Source: CAIKMD01 sp963702925
GTDB lineage: Bacteria > Pseudomonadota > Alphaproteobacteria > ATCC43930 > CGMCC-115725
Length of the DNA stretch: 64,000 nt
NCBI GenBank assembly: GCA_963702925.1
Contig: OY969771.1
Location: 3,038,001 to 3,102,000 of the forward strand
Direction of reading: 5' to 3'
In this document: piece by piece, positions 52,025-59,849 of the stretch
Numbering within the stretch: the first letter of the stretch is position 1
Layout: every line of letters begins with the position of its first letter
Position numbers and translations under genes: made by a program
Notes under the pieces: model-generated
What the model was told of the DNA's origin: nothing
Database searches by the model: none
Seen by the model: the letters and a program-made list of their open reading frames with translations, nothing else

Positions 52025-53160
52025 AACTCGTCTCCTTTCATTTGATGCCCTATCGCCCGCTCGATTTCGCGGAAGCCGGCAAGCACCGCTCGGCCTGGGT
52101 GGTGCTGCCCAACAGCCTTTACGATCCCGTCAAAGGCGCCGAGGAATACGCCGCCTATATCGACTTCCTGGTCGATTGCGAAAGGCTCGGCTTCGACGGC
52201 ATCGGCGTCAACGAGCATCACCAGAACGCCTATGGCATGATGCCGGCGCCCAACCTCATCGCCAGCGCGCTCATCCAGCGCACCAAGAATATCAAGATCG
52301 CGATTCTCGGCCGTGCCCTGCCGATCGTGAACAATCCGATCTTCATCGCCGAAGAATACGCGATGCTCGACAACCTCTCGAAAGGCCGGATCGTCTGCGG
52401 CTTCGTGCGCGGCATCGGCGCCGAATATCATTCGACCGGCATCAATCCCTATTTCTCGCATGAGCGCTTCCACGAAGCGCATGATCTGATCGTGAAAGCC
52501 TGGACCCAGCCGGGGCCGTTCCCCTTCGAAGGCCAGCATTTCAACATCCGCTACGTCAATCTCTGGCCGCGCCCTTATCAGACGCCGCATCCGCCGATTT
52601 GGATTCCCTCGCAAGGCTCGAGCGAGACGGTGACCTGGGCGGCGCATCCCGACCGCAAATATCCCTTCCTCGTCACCTTCTCCTCGACCGAGCTGGTGAC
52701 GCGTTATCTCAATTCCTATCGCGATCAGGCGCGCAAATACGGCTACGAGCCGGCGGAGGGCCAATTCGGCTGGGCCTGCCCGCTCTACGTCGCCGACACG
52801 GACGAGCGCGCGCGCGCCGAGGCGGGCAAGGCGATCGAGAGCCTGTTCAACAATTACCTGCGCATGCCGATGGAGATGCTGGTCCCGCCCGGCTACACCT
52901 CGCGAAGCTCGACGAAGAATTTCTTCAAGATGCGCACTGCGGTGGGCGGCCGGCTCACTACCGCGGATTATCTCATCGACAGCGGCACCGCGCTGATCGG
53001 CAGCCCCAAGACGGTACGCGCCAAGATCGAAGAGATGCGCGACAAGACCGGGCTCGGCATTCTTCTGCCGATGTTCCAGTTCGGTGTCTTGAGCGACGAG
53101 CTGGCGCGCCGCAACATCGAGATGTTCGCGGCCGAGGTGATGCCGCATCTGAAGAAGTAA
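52021..53160 (+). CDS. LLM-class flavin-dependent monooxygenase
   Basis: The 379-residue luciferase-like protein has LVDCERLGFDGIGVNEHHQNAYGMMPAPNLIASALIQRTKNIKIAILGRALPIVNNPIFIAEEYAMLDNLSKGRIVCGFVRGIG, typical of the NtaA/SnaA/DszA group. Its length, including the insertion with SHERFHEAHDLIVKAWTQPG, matches two-component flavin monooxygenases that take FMNH2 from a reductase. A candidate FMN reductase gene lies 0.7 kb downstream. It is coupled to the preceding hydrolase by ATGA. The substrate is unknown. Confidence 0.92.
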   Translation: MKLVSFHLMPYRPLDFAEAGKHRSAWVVLPNSLYDPVKGAEEYAAYIDFLVDCERLGFDGIGVNEHHQNAYGMMPAPNLIASALIQRTKNIKIAILGRALPIVNNPIFIAEEYAMLDNLSKGRIVCGFVRGIGAEYHSTGINPYFSHERFHEAHDLIVKAWTQPGPFPFEGQHFNIRYVNLWPRPYQTPHPPIWIPSQGSSETVTWAAHPDRKYPFLVTFSSTELVTRYLNSYRDQARKYGYEPAEGQFGWACPLYVADTDERARAEAGKAIESLFNNYLRMPMEMLVPPGYTSRSSTKNFFKMRTAVGGRLTTADYLIDSGTALIGSPKTVRAKIEEMRDKTGLGILLPMFQFGVLSDELARRNIEMFAAEVMPHLKK

Positions 53161-53263
53161 CCACGTCCGCGGCACTCGTGGGTGCGATCCCGGACCGGCT
53201 GGAAAACCGGGCCGATTCTGCGCTAGGCTTCGGCCAAAGCAAAGACGATCTAGGGAGAACACC

Positions 53264-53785
53264 GTGCCGGCCGAGCCTTCCCCATCCACCGACAGCGAAA
53301 CCTTGCCGCCGCGCGGTGCCGCTTCCACGAGAAGCGAGCCGCTCAACCGCGCCATCATGCTGTCGCACGGCACCATCACCTGCCGCAATCTCGAAGCCTC
53401 GCGCCGCTTCTACGAGGAATTTCTTGGCCTCGACTGCGTGCGCCATACCGAGCGCGGCATTCTGCTGCGCAAAGGCGGCTATTGCGTGATCGTCTGTCTC
53501 GAAGTCGGCGACCATGTGAAGCCAGTCGACCGCCAGCATCATTGGGGCATCGACCTCGCCTCGCGCGAGGAGGTGGATCGCGCGCTCGCCCTCGCCCACG
53601 AGCTCAAGGACAAATACGGCATCCACCAGATCTCGCGCATCACCGACCATCACGGCGGCTACTCGTTTTATTTCCGCGATCTCGACGACAATTATTGGGA
53701 GTTCCAATATGTCGGCGGCGGCCAGGACAGCGGCGACGGCCGTTACGACCAATTCTTCCAACGCGGCGACATCGTCCCGGAATGA
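53264..53785 (+). CDS. VOC-family protein, extradiol-dioxygenase-like single unit
   Basis: The 173-residue protein starts at GTG after AGGGAG, with a disordered 25-residue N-terminus. The VOC unit follows: LSHGTITCRNLEASRRFYEEFLGLD, HHWGIDLASREEVDRALALAHELKDKYG and HGGYSFYFRDLDDNYWEFQYVGGG. The His and Glu metal positions (first strand His34, HHWGI, WEFQ) are present. It may be a single-domain ring-cleaving dioxygenase or a lyase. It sits between the LLM oxygenase and the FMN reductase genes. Confidence 0.85.
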   Translation: MPAEPSPSTDSETLPPRGAASTRSEPLNRAIMLSHGTITCRNLEASRRFYEEFLGLDCVRHTERGILLRKGGYCVIVCLEVGDHVKPVDRQHHWGIDLASREEVDRALALAHELKDKYGIHQISRITDHHGGYSFYFRDLDDNYWEFQYVGGGQDSGDGRYDQFFQRGDIVPE

Positions 53786-53854
53786 TTGCCAGCGGCGGCG
53801 CCCAATGCCCGGCCGGTATCGTCATGCACGTCCTTTCCCGTCACGCGAGGTCGA

Positions 53855-54433
53855 ATGAGCCGTAACGATGTGTCGGCGCCGGTTTTGATCGTCGGCGGCA
53901 GCTTGGGCGCCGGATCGGCGACCGTGATCCTGATGAAACATACCGCGGCGCTGTTCGCCGAGCGCGGCATGAAATACGAGATGCTGGCGGACGATGCGCT
54001 CGACCTGCCGCTTTATCATCCCGATCTGCACGAAAAGGACGCGCCCGAAGCCGCGCATCTCATCGCCGCTTTCCGGCGCGCGCGTGCTTTCGTCTGGTGC
54101 ACGCCGGCCTACCACTACAGCATCAGCGGCCGGCTTAAAAACGCGTTCGATTTTCTCGAGTTGATGCAGGATGACGACCCGCCTTATCTCGGCGGGCGGC
54201 TCGTGGGCCTGGTCGCGGCCTCGAGCGGGCCGATCGCCTCCGTGCAAGCGATCAACGCGATGGAGCAGATCGTCCACGCGCTGCGCGGCTATGTCGTGCC
54301 GGCGACCGCGCCCATCGGCCCGATCGAGCGCGCGGTCGACCGCGCCGCCGGCAAGGTGATCGACGAGCGCACCAAGCTGAAGCTGCGCCAGATGGTCGAC
54401 GAGATGCGCGATGCGTTGGCGCCGCCGCGCTGA
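53855..54433 (+). CDS. NAD(P)H-dependent FMN reductase (flavodoxin-like)
   Basis: The 192-residue flavodoxin-fold protein has VLIVGGSLGAGSAT (FMN phosphate loop), FVWCTPAYHYSISGRLKNAFDFLELM, the family signature P-x-Y-x2-S-x-S-G-x-LKN, and VGLVAASSGPIASVQAINAM. It should supply FMNH2 to the LLM monooxygenase upstream, as SsuE does for SsuD. The ATG at 53855 follows GCGAGG. The 3' end overlaps the solute-binding protein gene by 23 bases, so uptake and oxidation are co-expressed. Confidence 0.92.
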   Translation: MSRNDVSAPVLIVGGSLGAGSATVILMKHTAALFAERGMKYEMLADDALDLPLYHPDLHEKDAPEAAHLIAAFRRARAFVWCTPAYHYSISGRLKNAFDFLELMQDDDPPYLGGRLVGLVAASSGPIASVQAINAMEQIVHALRGYVVPATAPIGPIERAVDRAAGKVIDERTKLKLRQMVDEMRDALAPPR

Positions 54434-55523
54434 AGCCCTCGCGCGCTCGCGCCTTGCCGCCGGCTTGCTCGCCGCGCTGATCGCGATTTGCTTGGCCGCG
54501 CCGGGCCACGCCGCCGACAAAATCCGCTTTTCCTATGTCGTGCCGACGATCGATTACACGCCTTTGCTGGTCGCCATCGACCGCGGCTATTTCGCCGAGG
54601 AAGGCGTCGAGGTCGAGCTGGTTCAGGCCCAAGGCGGCATCGCCACGCCCGCGCTCATTTCCGGCGATCTCGATTTCAGCGGCTCCTCCTCGGCGGCGAT
54701 CAGCGCGATCTTGAAAGGCGCGCATCTGAAAGTGCTCTTCGTCGGCGAGGATCACTCGGCCTATCAGCTTTGGGTCCGGCCCGACATCAAGTCGCTCGCC
54801 GATTTGAAAGGCAAGGCGGTGGGCGTCATCAGCCGCGGCGATACCACCGAGATCAGCCTGCGCTATGTCTTGGCGCAACGCAGCCTGCCCGATGATTACG
54901 TCTCCTTCACGCCGCTGGGTGCGACCGCTGCGCGCATCGCCGCGGTCAGCTCCGGGACCTATCCCGCCGCCGTCATCGATGCCGGCAAGAGCACCGACAT
55001 CGACGCGCTGGTGAAAGCGGGTCAGCTCCACATGCTGATCGACATGCACAAGGAAGTGCGCATGGTTTTGAGCGGCTTTGCCACTTCCGATGCGTTGATC
55101 GCGGCGAAGCCCGATCTCGTGCGCCGCACCATGCGCGCGATCTTCAAAGGCCTCTCGACCGTCAAGGCAATGCGCGAAGCGGCGGTGGAAAGCATGGTGA
55201 AGCACGGGCTCGAACGCGCCGCGGCGGAATTCTCCGCCGCCACTTTCGTGCCCGGCATGTCCGCGACCGGCGTCGTGTCGCATGAGCAGCAGCAAGAAGA
55301 GCTGCTGTTGCGCGGCGCGATGCTGGGCGTGGCGAAGGAAAAGATTCTCGCGCCCGCGCAAGTGTTCGATTTCGGCTTTATCGAAAAGGCCGCCGCCGAG
55401 CTCAAAGAACAAGGATGGAAGCCGCCTCGCTACGCGGCGACGATTGCCCTCGATCAATTGTTGCTTGACCGATTTCGCACAACGGCGCAGGGTATTGCCA
55501 GGGAGAAACGCGGCCGGGGGTGA
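54411..55523 (+). CDS. ABC transporter solute-binding protein, NMT1/THI5-like
   Basis: The 370-residue protein has an Arg-rich N-terminus and signal peptide (ARSRLAAGLLAALIAICLAAPGHA, then ADKIRFSYV). The mature part has TIDYTPLLVAIDRGYFAEEGVEVELVQAQGGIATPALISGDLDFSG and LKGKAVGVISRGDTTEISLRYVL, typical of SsuA/TauA-like receptors. It overlaps the FMN reductase gene by 23 bases. No ATPase or permease follows; the importer at 59850-62548 could be a partner, but that is a guess. Confidence 0.9.
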   Translation: MRWRRRAEALARSRLAAGLLAALIAICLAAPGHAADKIRFSYVVPTIDYTPLLVAIDRGYFAEEGVEVELVQAQGGIATPALISGDLDFSGSSSAAISAILKGAHLKVLFVGEDHSAYQLWVRPDIKSLADLKGKAVGVISRGDTTEISLRYVLAQRSLPDDYVSFTPLGATAARIAAVSSGTYPAAVIDAGKSTDIDALVKAGQLHMLIDMHKEVRMVLSGFATSDALIAAKPDLVRRTMRAIFKGLSTVKAMREAAVESMVKHGLERAAAEFSAATFVPGMSATGVVSHEQQQEELLLRGAMLGVAKEKILAPAQVFDFGFIEKAAAELKEQGWKPPRYAATIALDQLLLDRFRTTAQGIAREKRGRG

Positions 55524-55587
55524 ACCTCGGCCAATATGAAACGCCGCAGCAAACATTCTGCGTTCAGCAGAAGCAGGGAGGCGTCGC

Positions 55588-56862
55588 ATGGCTATTAGCA
55601 CACCGTTTGAAACTGCTGCCGTCGCTCCGGCCACCGACCGGTGGACGCTGTACAGCGTGACCGTGCTGGGGATCTGCATTCTCGCCTGGGCCTTCGATGT
55701 CTACGAGATGACGATCATGCAGCTCGTCACGCCGCTGCTGATCAAGGAATGGGGCATCACCCCGGCGACGATGGGCAACATCACCACCGCGTCGCGTTGG
55801 GTCGGCCTCATCGGCACTTTCGTGTTTCCCGCGCTCGCGGATCTTTACGGACGCAGGCCGATATTGATCCTGTCGATTCTGGGCTTTTCGCTTTTCACCG
55901 GCATCACCGGCTTTGCGCAAGGCCCGATGCAGCTTTTGATTTTCTCCTCGCTCACGCGCATCGCGCTTGCCGGCGAAACGCCGGTCGGGATGGTGATGGT
56001 GTCGGAAACCGCGCCGACACGCTGGCGCGCGACGGCTTTGGGCGGTCTCGTCGGCGGCTATCCCTTTGGCTACATGCTGTGCTCCTTGGCGGCGCTCGCC
56101 GTCGTGCCGCTTTGGGGATGGCGCGCGCTCTACTGGCTCGGCATCCTGCCGGCGCTGATGGTGTTTTGGGTCGCGTTGAGCGTCAAGGAAAGCCCGCGCT
56201 TCCAGCATGTCACCGCCGCGATGGTGAAAGAGGGTTTGCGCAAGCAGCTCGACATCTGGTCGCCGGTGCGCGAATACCCGCGCGAGATGCTGGTCGCGAC
56301 CGCGGTCTATACCTTCTATCTCTTTACCTGGGTCGGCTGGTCGGCCTGGATGCCGCAATTCCTCGCCAATGAAAAGCATCTCGGCTTCCAGACGACGGCG
56401 GGATATCTCTCGGTCTGGATGTTCGTCGCGATCATCGCCTATTGGATTTGCGGCGCCTTGTGCGACCGCTTCGGGCGGCGTTACGTGATCCCGGCCTTCG
56501 CGTTGCCGGCTTCGATCCTGCTGCTCGTGCTGGCGCATCTCGACAGCCCGGGCAGCCTGTTCTGGGTCGGGCTGGCGACCAACTTCCTTATCACCGGCAG
56601 CTTCGGCACGGGTCTCGGCTACACCACCGAGATTTTCCCGACCCAGATTCGCGGCACGGCGGTGGGCGCGTCCTTCGCCTTCGGCACCGCGCTGGGCTCG
56701 ACCGCACCGGCGATCATCGGCTGGATCGCGACCTCGCATTCGATCGCGGCGGGCATGCCGCTCTTGGCGCTGTCGTTCTTTCTGCTGTGCCCGCTCTTCC
56801 TGTGGTTCGCGCGCGAAACCACGCGGCGCGAGCTGACGGATTTCGTCGGCCAGAAAGCGTAG
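55588..56862 (+). CDS. MFS transporter (AAHS/SP-type organic acid carrier)
   Basis: The 424-residue, 12-helix protein starts after GGGAGG. Marker segments are CILAWAFDVYEMTIMQLVTPLLIKEWGITPATMGN (helix 1; an acidic residue in a DxYE setting as in aromatic-acid carriers), LADLYGRRPILILSI in loop 2-3 and RIALAGETPVGMVMVSETAPTRWR after helix 4. The C-terminal half has TEIFPTQIRGTAVG. It is last in the 51-57 kb cluster. It may export or import an aromatic or heterocyclic acid. Confidence 0.9.
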   Translation: MAISTPFETAAVAPATDRWTLYSVTVLGICILAWAFDVYEMTIMQLVTPLLIKEWGITPATMGNITTASRWVGLIGTFVFPALADLYGRRPILILSILGFSLFTGITGFAQGPMQLLIFSSLTRIALAGETPVGMVMVSETAPTRWRATALGGLVGGYPFGYMLCSLAALAVVPLWGWRALYWLGILPALMVFWVALSVKESPRFQHVTAAMVKEGLRKQLDIWSPVREYPREMLVATAVYTFYLFTWVGWSAWMPQFLANEKHLGFQTTAGYLSVWMFVAIIAYWICGALCDRFGRRYVIPAFALPASILLLVLAHLDSPGSLFWVGLATNFLITGSFGTGLGYTTEIFPTQIRGTAVGASFAFGTALGSTAPAIIGWIATSHSIAAGMPLLALSFFLLCPLFLWFARETTRRELTDFVGQKA

Positions 56863-56896
56863 AGGCCCGTTACAGCATCGAACTGAAATAACTAAT

Positions 56897-56975
56897 CGTC
56901 ACCCCCGCGCAGGCGGGGGGCCAGAGCGGGTAACGCGCGATCGCCTGGACCCCCGGGTCAAGCCCGGGGGTGACG
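56897..56975. repeat. REP-type palindromic element
   Basis: Outer arms GTCACCCCC and GGGGGTGAC enclose two GC hairpins (CCCCCGC-GCAG-GCGGGGG and CCCCCGGG-TCAAG-CCCGGGGG). This composite form is common between genes in alphaproteobacteria. It lies 34 bases after the MFS stop and may stabilise or terminate that transcript. Confidence 0.75.
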
Positions 56976-57010
56976 ATCCGATATCTCGACTTGATACGAT
57001 CATCCCCTAG

Positions 57011-57078
57011 ACTAGGCCTCCACCTTTGAGGCGGCCCGCTCTTGTTCCTCGCCATACCGCTTTACGACGACACGCCGC
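57011..57078 (+). repeat. 68-bp direct repeat, left copy (5' fragment of the rhomboid gene)
   Basis: It runs from ACTAGGCCTCC to GACGACACGCCGC and matches 58086-58153 with one mismatch in 68 bases. It contains the rhomboid ribosome-binding site (GAGGCGG), the TTG start and the first 12 codons; then the frame runs into unrelated sequence and stops. Confidence 0.9.
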
Positions 57079-57151
57079 TCTACGTTGCCGAGTCCGCTTG
57101 CCGGTACGGTAATCGCGAAAACGAGAATGTTTTCGGGGAAGCGATTAGGGA

Positions 57152-57985
57152 ATGCTGACGAGCAGAAAAGGCCCGGCGACTGCCTTAGCCGTCTTGATAT
57201 TTCTAGCAGCGTATGGGACATGGCTAAGTGTCTCATCGCCAGCACCCCAAGCACCAAGTCAATACCAGACCCCATCCGGTACCGATAAGGAACGCAACGC
57301 CTACAGCAATAAAAGTTCCATCTGGAAGCCCAACGACGCCGTTTCTCTCTATACCCTTGTCCTCGCCGCGTTTAGCGGGCTCCTCGTGGTCGTTTCTTTC
57401 ATTGAAATTGACTTGTTGAGACGCGCCGATAAAACGGCTCGGAAACTTACCAAAATCACTCGACAGCAGGTCAAAATACAGGGCGCCCAAGTTGACATCC
57501 TGCTGAAGCAGAAAGAAATTGCTCGTCAGCAATTCATCGCTGAATATCGTCCAAGATTGAGAGTCCGCAAGATACGGATGTACCCCCTGCAAGATAACCA
57601 ACCAATAAAACTCAATTATGAGATTGTGAATGTCGGTGGGACACGCGCGAGGATCGTACGTAACGAAATCACCATCCGTATAGAGGACCCGAAGCCAAAT
57701 TTGGATTCGATTAGTGATGCAAAAGAAGTAGCCATTGGCCGCGAAATATCTGGAGGAGAGGCACTTCTTGTCGCCGCAGAATTTGAGACGAGATACGATC
57801 ATATTTGGTGTCTCAGTGGACCACGAAAAGTCGCCCCCGAACGGATGTCTGTTTTCGGCATGATTCAATATCTGGACGACAATGGGATTCAGCGCCGGAC
57901 TGGTTTTGCTCAAAAGTTCGTCGGCACCAATGGCCGCTTTCGCCGGTTGGATCCAGTAGATGCCGATTACGAATACGAGGATTAG
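57152..57985 (+). CDS. Membrane-anchored protein of unknown function in the insertion
   Basis: The 277-residue protein has a hydrophobic N-terminal helix (about 9-28), a second helix (about 66-86, LYTLVLAAFSGLLVVVSFIEIDLL) and an amphipathic, possibly coiled-coil stretch (TARKLTKITRQQVKIQGAQVDILLKQKEIARQQF, about 95-130). The soluble C-terminal part is probably beta-rich (RPRLRVRKIRMYPLQDNQPIKLNYEIVNVGGTRARIVRNEITIRIED). This layout is seen in many hypothetical proteins of proteobacterial islands. Codon use differs strongly from its neighbours, indicating transfer. No function is assigned; a role in an anti-phage or toxin-type system is only speculation. Confidence 0.75.
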   Translation: MLTSRKGPATALAVLIFLAAYGTWLSVSSPAPQAPSQYQTPSGTDKERNAYSNKSSIWKPNDAVSLYTLVLAAFSGLLVVVSFIEIDLLRRADKTARKLTKITRQQVKIQGAQVDILLKQKEIARQQFIAEYRPRLRVRKIRMYPLQDNQPIKLNYEIVNVGGTRARIVRNEITIRIEDPKPNLDSISDAKEVAIGREISGGEALLVAAEFETRYDHIWCLSGPRKVAPERMSVFGMIQYLDDNGIQRRTGFAQKFVGTNGRFRRLDPVDADYEYED

Positions 57986-58085
57986 AAGAACGCCGGCCTG
58001 TCGGAGCCAGGAGTAATTATTTTTGGGCCTTTCGTCAGGCGGGGAATAATCGCCATTAGGTTTAATTAATCCGATACCGTACTAC

Positions 58086-58153
58086 ACTAGGCCTCCACCC
58101 TTGAGGCGGCCCGCTCTTGTTCCTCGCCATACCGCTTTACGACGACACGCCGC
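58086..58153 (+). repeat. 68-bp direct repeat, right copy (functional 5' end of the rhomboid gene)
   Basis: It differs from the copy at 57011-57078 by one base (C for T, in the leader). It supplies the ribosome-binding site and first 12 codons of the intact rhomboid gene. Confidence 0.9.
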
Positions 58154-58923
58154 GGCTGCGCCTGCCCGTGGCCACGATCGCGCTGATCGCGGTCTGCGCG
58201 CTGGTCTTCCTGTGGCAGTTGGGCTTGGACGACGCGGCATCCGTCGATGTCTCCTACAGTTTGGGGATGGTGCCGTCGGTTCTCTTCGGCAGCCACCGCT
58301 TGTCGCCCGAGCTTCGCATCGTGCCGGCTTGGGCGACGATCTTCACCAGCATGTTCATGCATGGCGGCTGGCTCCACATACTCGGCAATATGCTTTATCT
58401 CTGGATCTTCGGCCGAGGCGTCGAATCGGCGCTCGGCGCGCCGCGTTATCTGCTGCTTTATTTCGCCGGCGGCGTGGTCGCGGCCTTCACCCAGGCCGGC
58501 GTCGATCCAAGCTCCAGCGTGCCGATGATCGGCGCGAGCGGCGCCATCGCCGGCGTTCTCGGCGCCTATCTATTGCTCTATCCGCGCAGCAATGTCGTCG
58601 TCTTCTTCTGGATCATCATCATCGTGCGCCTTATCAGCGTGCCCGCCGTAATCCTGCTCGGCCTGTGGTTTTTGATGCAAGTAATCAGCGCTGCTTCGGC
58701 CTCGCCGGGCGAGCCGGGCGTGGCGGTTTGGGCCCATGTCGGCGGCTTCCTCGCCGGCATGGTGCTGGTGCTGGTTTTGCGTCACCCCAGCACCACCATG
58801 TTCCAACCTTCGCGCAGCGCATCCTTCATGACCGCGCATCCGCGCGAGGCGCGGTCCGGCTTCGGCCGCGGCTCGGTGCCTTCCGCCGGCCAGCGCCGCG
58901 AGGATCGCGGGCCTTGGGGCTGA
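58117..58923 (+). CDS. Rhomboid-family intramembrane serine protease
   Basis: The 268-residue membrane protein has six helices with the rhomboid signatures: MHGGWLHILGNMLYLWIFG (residues 81-99, with H87 and N91 oxyanion residues), GASGAIAGVLGAYL (S141 nucleophile) and VAVWAHVGGFLAG (H207 catalytic). Start is the TTG at 58117 after GAGGCGG; the N-terminal IPLYDDTPRLR is typical. It cleaves membrane-anchored substrates near the membrane surface. The gene's 5' end is duplicated 1,075 bases upstream by the insertion, which may have changed its promoter. Confidence 0.93.
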   Translation: MFLAIPLYDDTPRLRLPVATIALIAVCALVFLWQLGLDDAASVDVSYSLGMVPSVLFGSHRLSPELRIVPAWATIFTSMFMHGGWLHILGNMLYLWIFGRGVESALGAPRYLLLYFAGGVVAAFTQAGVDPSSSVPMIGASGAIAGVLGAYLLLYPRSNVVVFFWIIIIVRLISVPAVILLGLWFLMQVISAASASPGEPGVAVWAHVGGFLAGMVLVLVLRHPSTTMFQPSRSASFMTAHPREARSGFGRGSVPSAGQRREDRGPWG

Positions 58924-58936
58924 GCCCGGCCACACG

Positions 58937-59701
58937 TCACAAATCCTTCGGCCGATGCGCGACCAGAAACGCCGTCACCGCGGCGATAGCGCGTCGGAGA
59001 TGCGCCGGCCCTTTCCAATCGCGCAACAAGCTGGCGTTGGGCGCGAGGCGCGCGATTTCCTCGCCGATCGCGGTCGGATGGGGCGGGTCGTCGCCCGGCA
59101 TCACCAGCAGCGGCGTCCGGCACGCGCCCACGAAATCGCGCGTCACGGAAAAGACGAAGCCGGCGCCGTAAAGCCGTTTGCCGAAGGCGTCGAGCGTCGC
59201 CTGATCGGCTTCGGGATATTTCGCGCGATACTCCGCGGTCCAGCGTTGAAACTCCTGCGGGAAGACCCAGGCGTTTTCTGCCACCAGCCCGATCGGATTT
59301 TGTAGGACGGCGGCCGTGATGCGATCGGGCGCCAGCTCGCAGAGCTTCAAGCTAAAGGACGAGCCGATACAGCCGCCCATCACATGACAGCGCTCGATCT
59401 TCAAATGATCGAGCAGCGCCAGATGATCGTCGGCAAAGCTTGTCCAATCGTCCTCGGCACGAATCCGTGCGCGGGATTTTCCCACCGGGCTGGAGCGCTG
59501 ATCCATCGCGATGACGCGGAATTGGCCGGCCAGCTCGGCGGTTGGGTCCATCCAGGTCGGCGGCGTCTCCGGGTTGATCCTTTGCCGGCGCCAGAACTCG
59601 ATCTGCGAGCGCAGCCCGCCCGGCGCGAAAATCATTACCGGATACCCCGCGCCATATTCCTCGAAATAGATGCTCGCGTCTTGGCGTTCCAAATACGGCA
59701 T
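58937..59701 (-). CDS. Alpha/beta-fold hydrolase with Cys at the nucleophile position
   Basis: The 254-residue enzyme has FAPGGLRSQIEFW (oxyanion loop), strand VIAMDQRSSP and the elbow G109-G110-C111-I-G113-S, where the usual Ser nucleophile is Cys111. A late strand has LLVMPGDDPPH (acid) and a C-terminal GPAHLRRAIAAV His. Dienelactone hydrolases also use Cys in this place. It is divergent from the ABC importer that follows and may act on the imported compound. It is 13 bases from the convergent rhomboid stop. Confidence 0.87.
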   Translation of the reverse strand: MPYLERQDASIYFEEYGAGYPVMIFAPGGLRSQIEFWRRQRINPETPPTWMDPTAELAGQFRVIAMDQRSSPVGKSRARIRAEDDWTSFADDHLALLDHLKIERCHVMGGCIGSSFSLKLCELAPDRITAAVLQNPIGLVAENAWVFPQEFQRWTAEYRAKYPEADQATLDAFGKRLYGAGFVFSVTRDFVGACRTPLLVMPGDDPPHPTAIGEEIARLAPNASLLRDWKGPAHLRRAIAAVTAFLVAHRPKDL

Positions 59702-59849
59702 TGTCCCATCTCCCGCTTTGCCGCCCTGCGCCTATGCGCGGCTTGGCGTTGTCATTGATCGGCGCAGCCATATAGAGTACCTCATCGCGCAGCGCTCGCT
59801 GCAGAGCAAGCAAAAGCAGGGCCGCCCGCAAGGCCCGACGAGGAGGACA

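Larger units (their letters stand above)
57011..58085. mobile_element. 1.07-kb AT-richer insertion bounded by 68-bp direct repeats
   Basis: The unit (one repeat copy plus insert) is 1,075 bases. Hand counts give 28 and 26 G+C in the 60-base stretches 57421-57480 and 57661-57720, far below the flanking genes. It carries one reading frame and no recombinase. The right repeat restores the rhomboid start exactly, as integrative elements do at attachment sites. It could be a minimal cargo cassette, a deletion remnant of a larger island, or a recombination product. Confidence 0.65.

Noticed and set aside
56863..57010. tRNA or small RNA gene between the MFS and rhomboid genes
   Set aside because: No cloverleaf or T-loop motif; the folding potential comes from the REP-type element.
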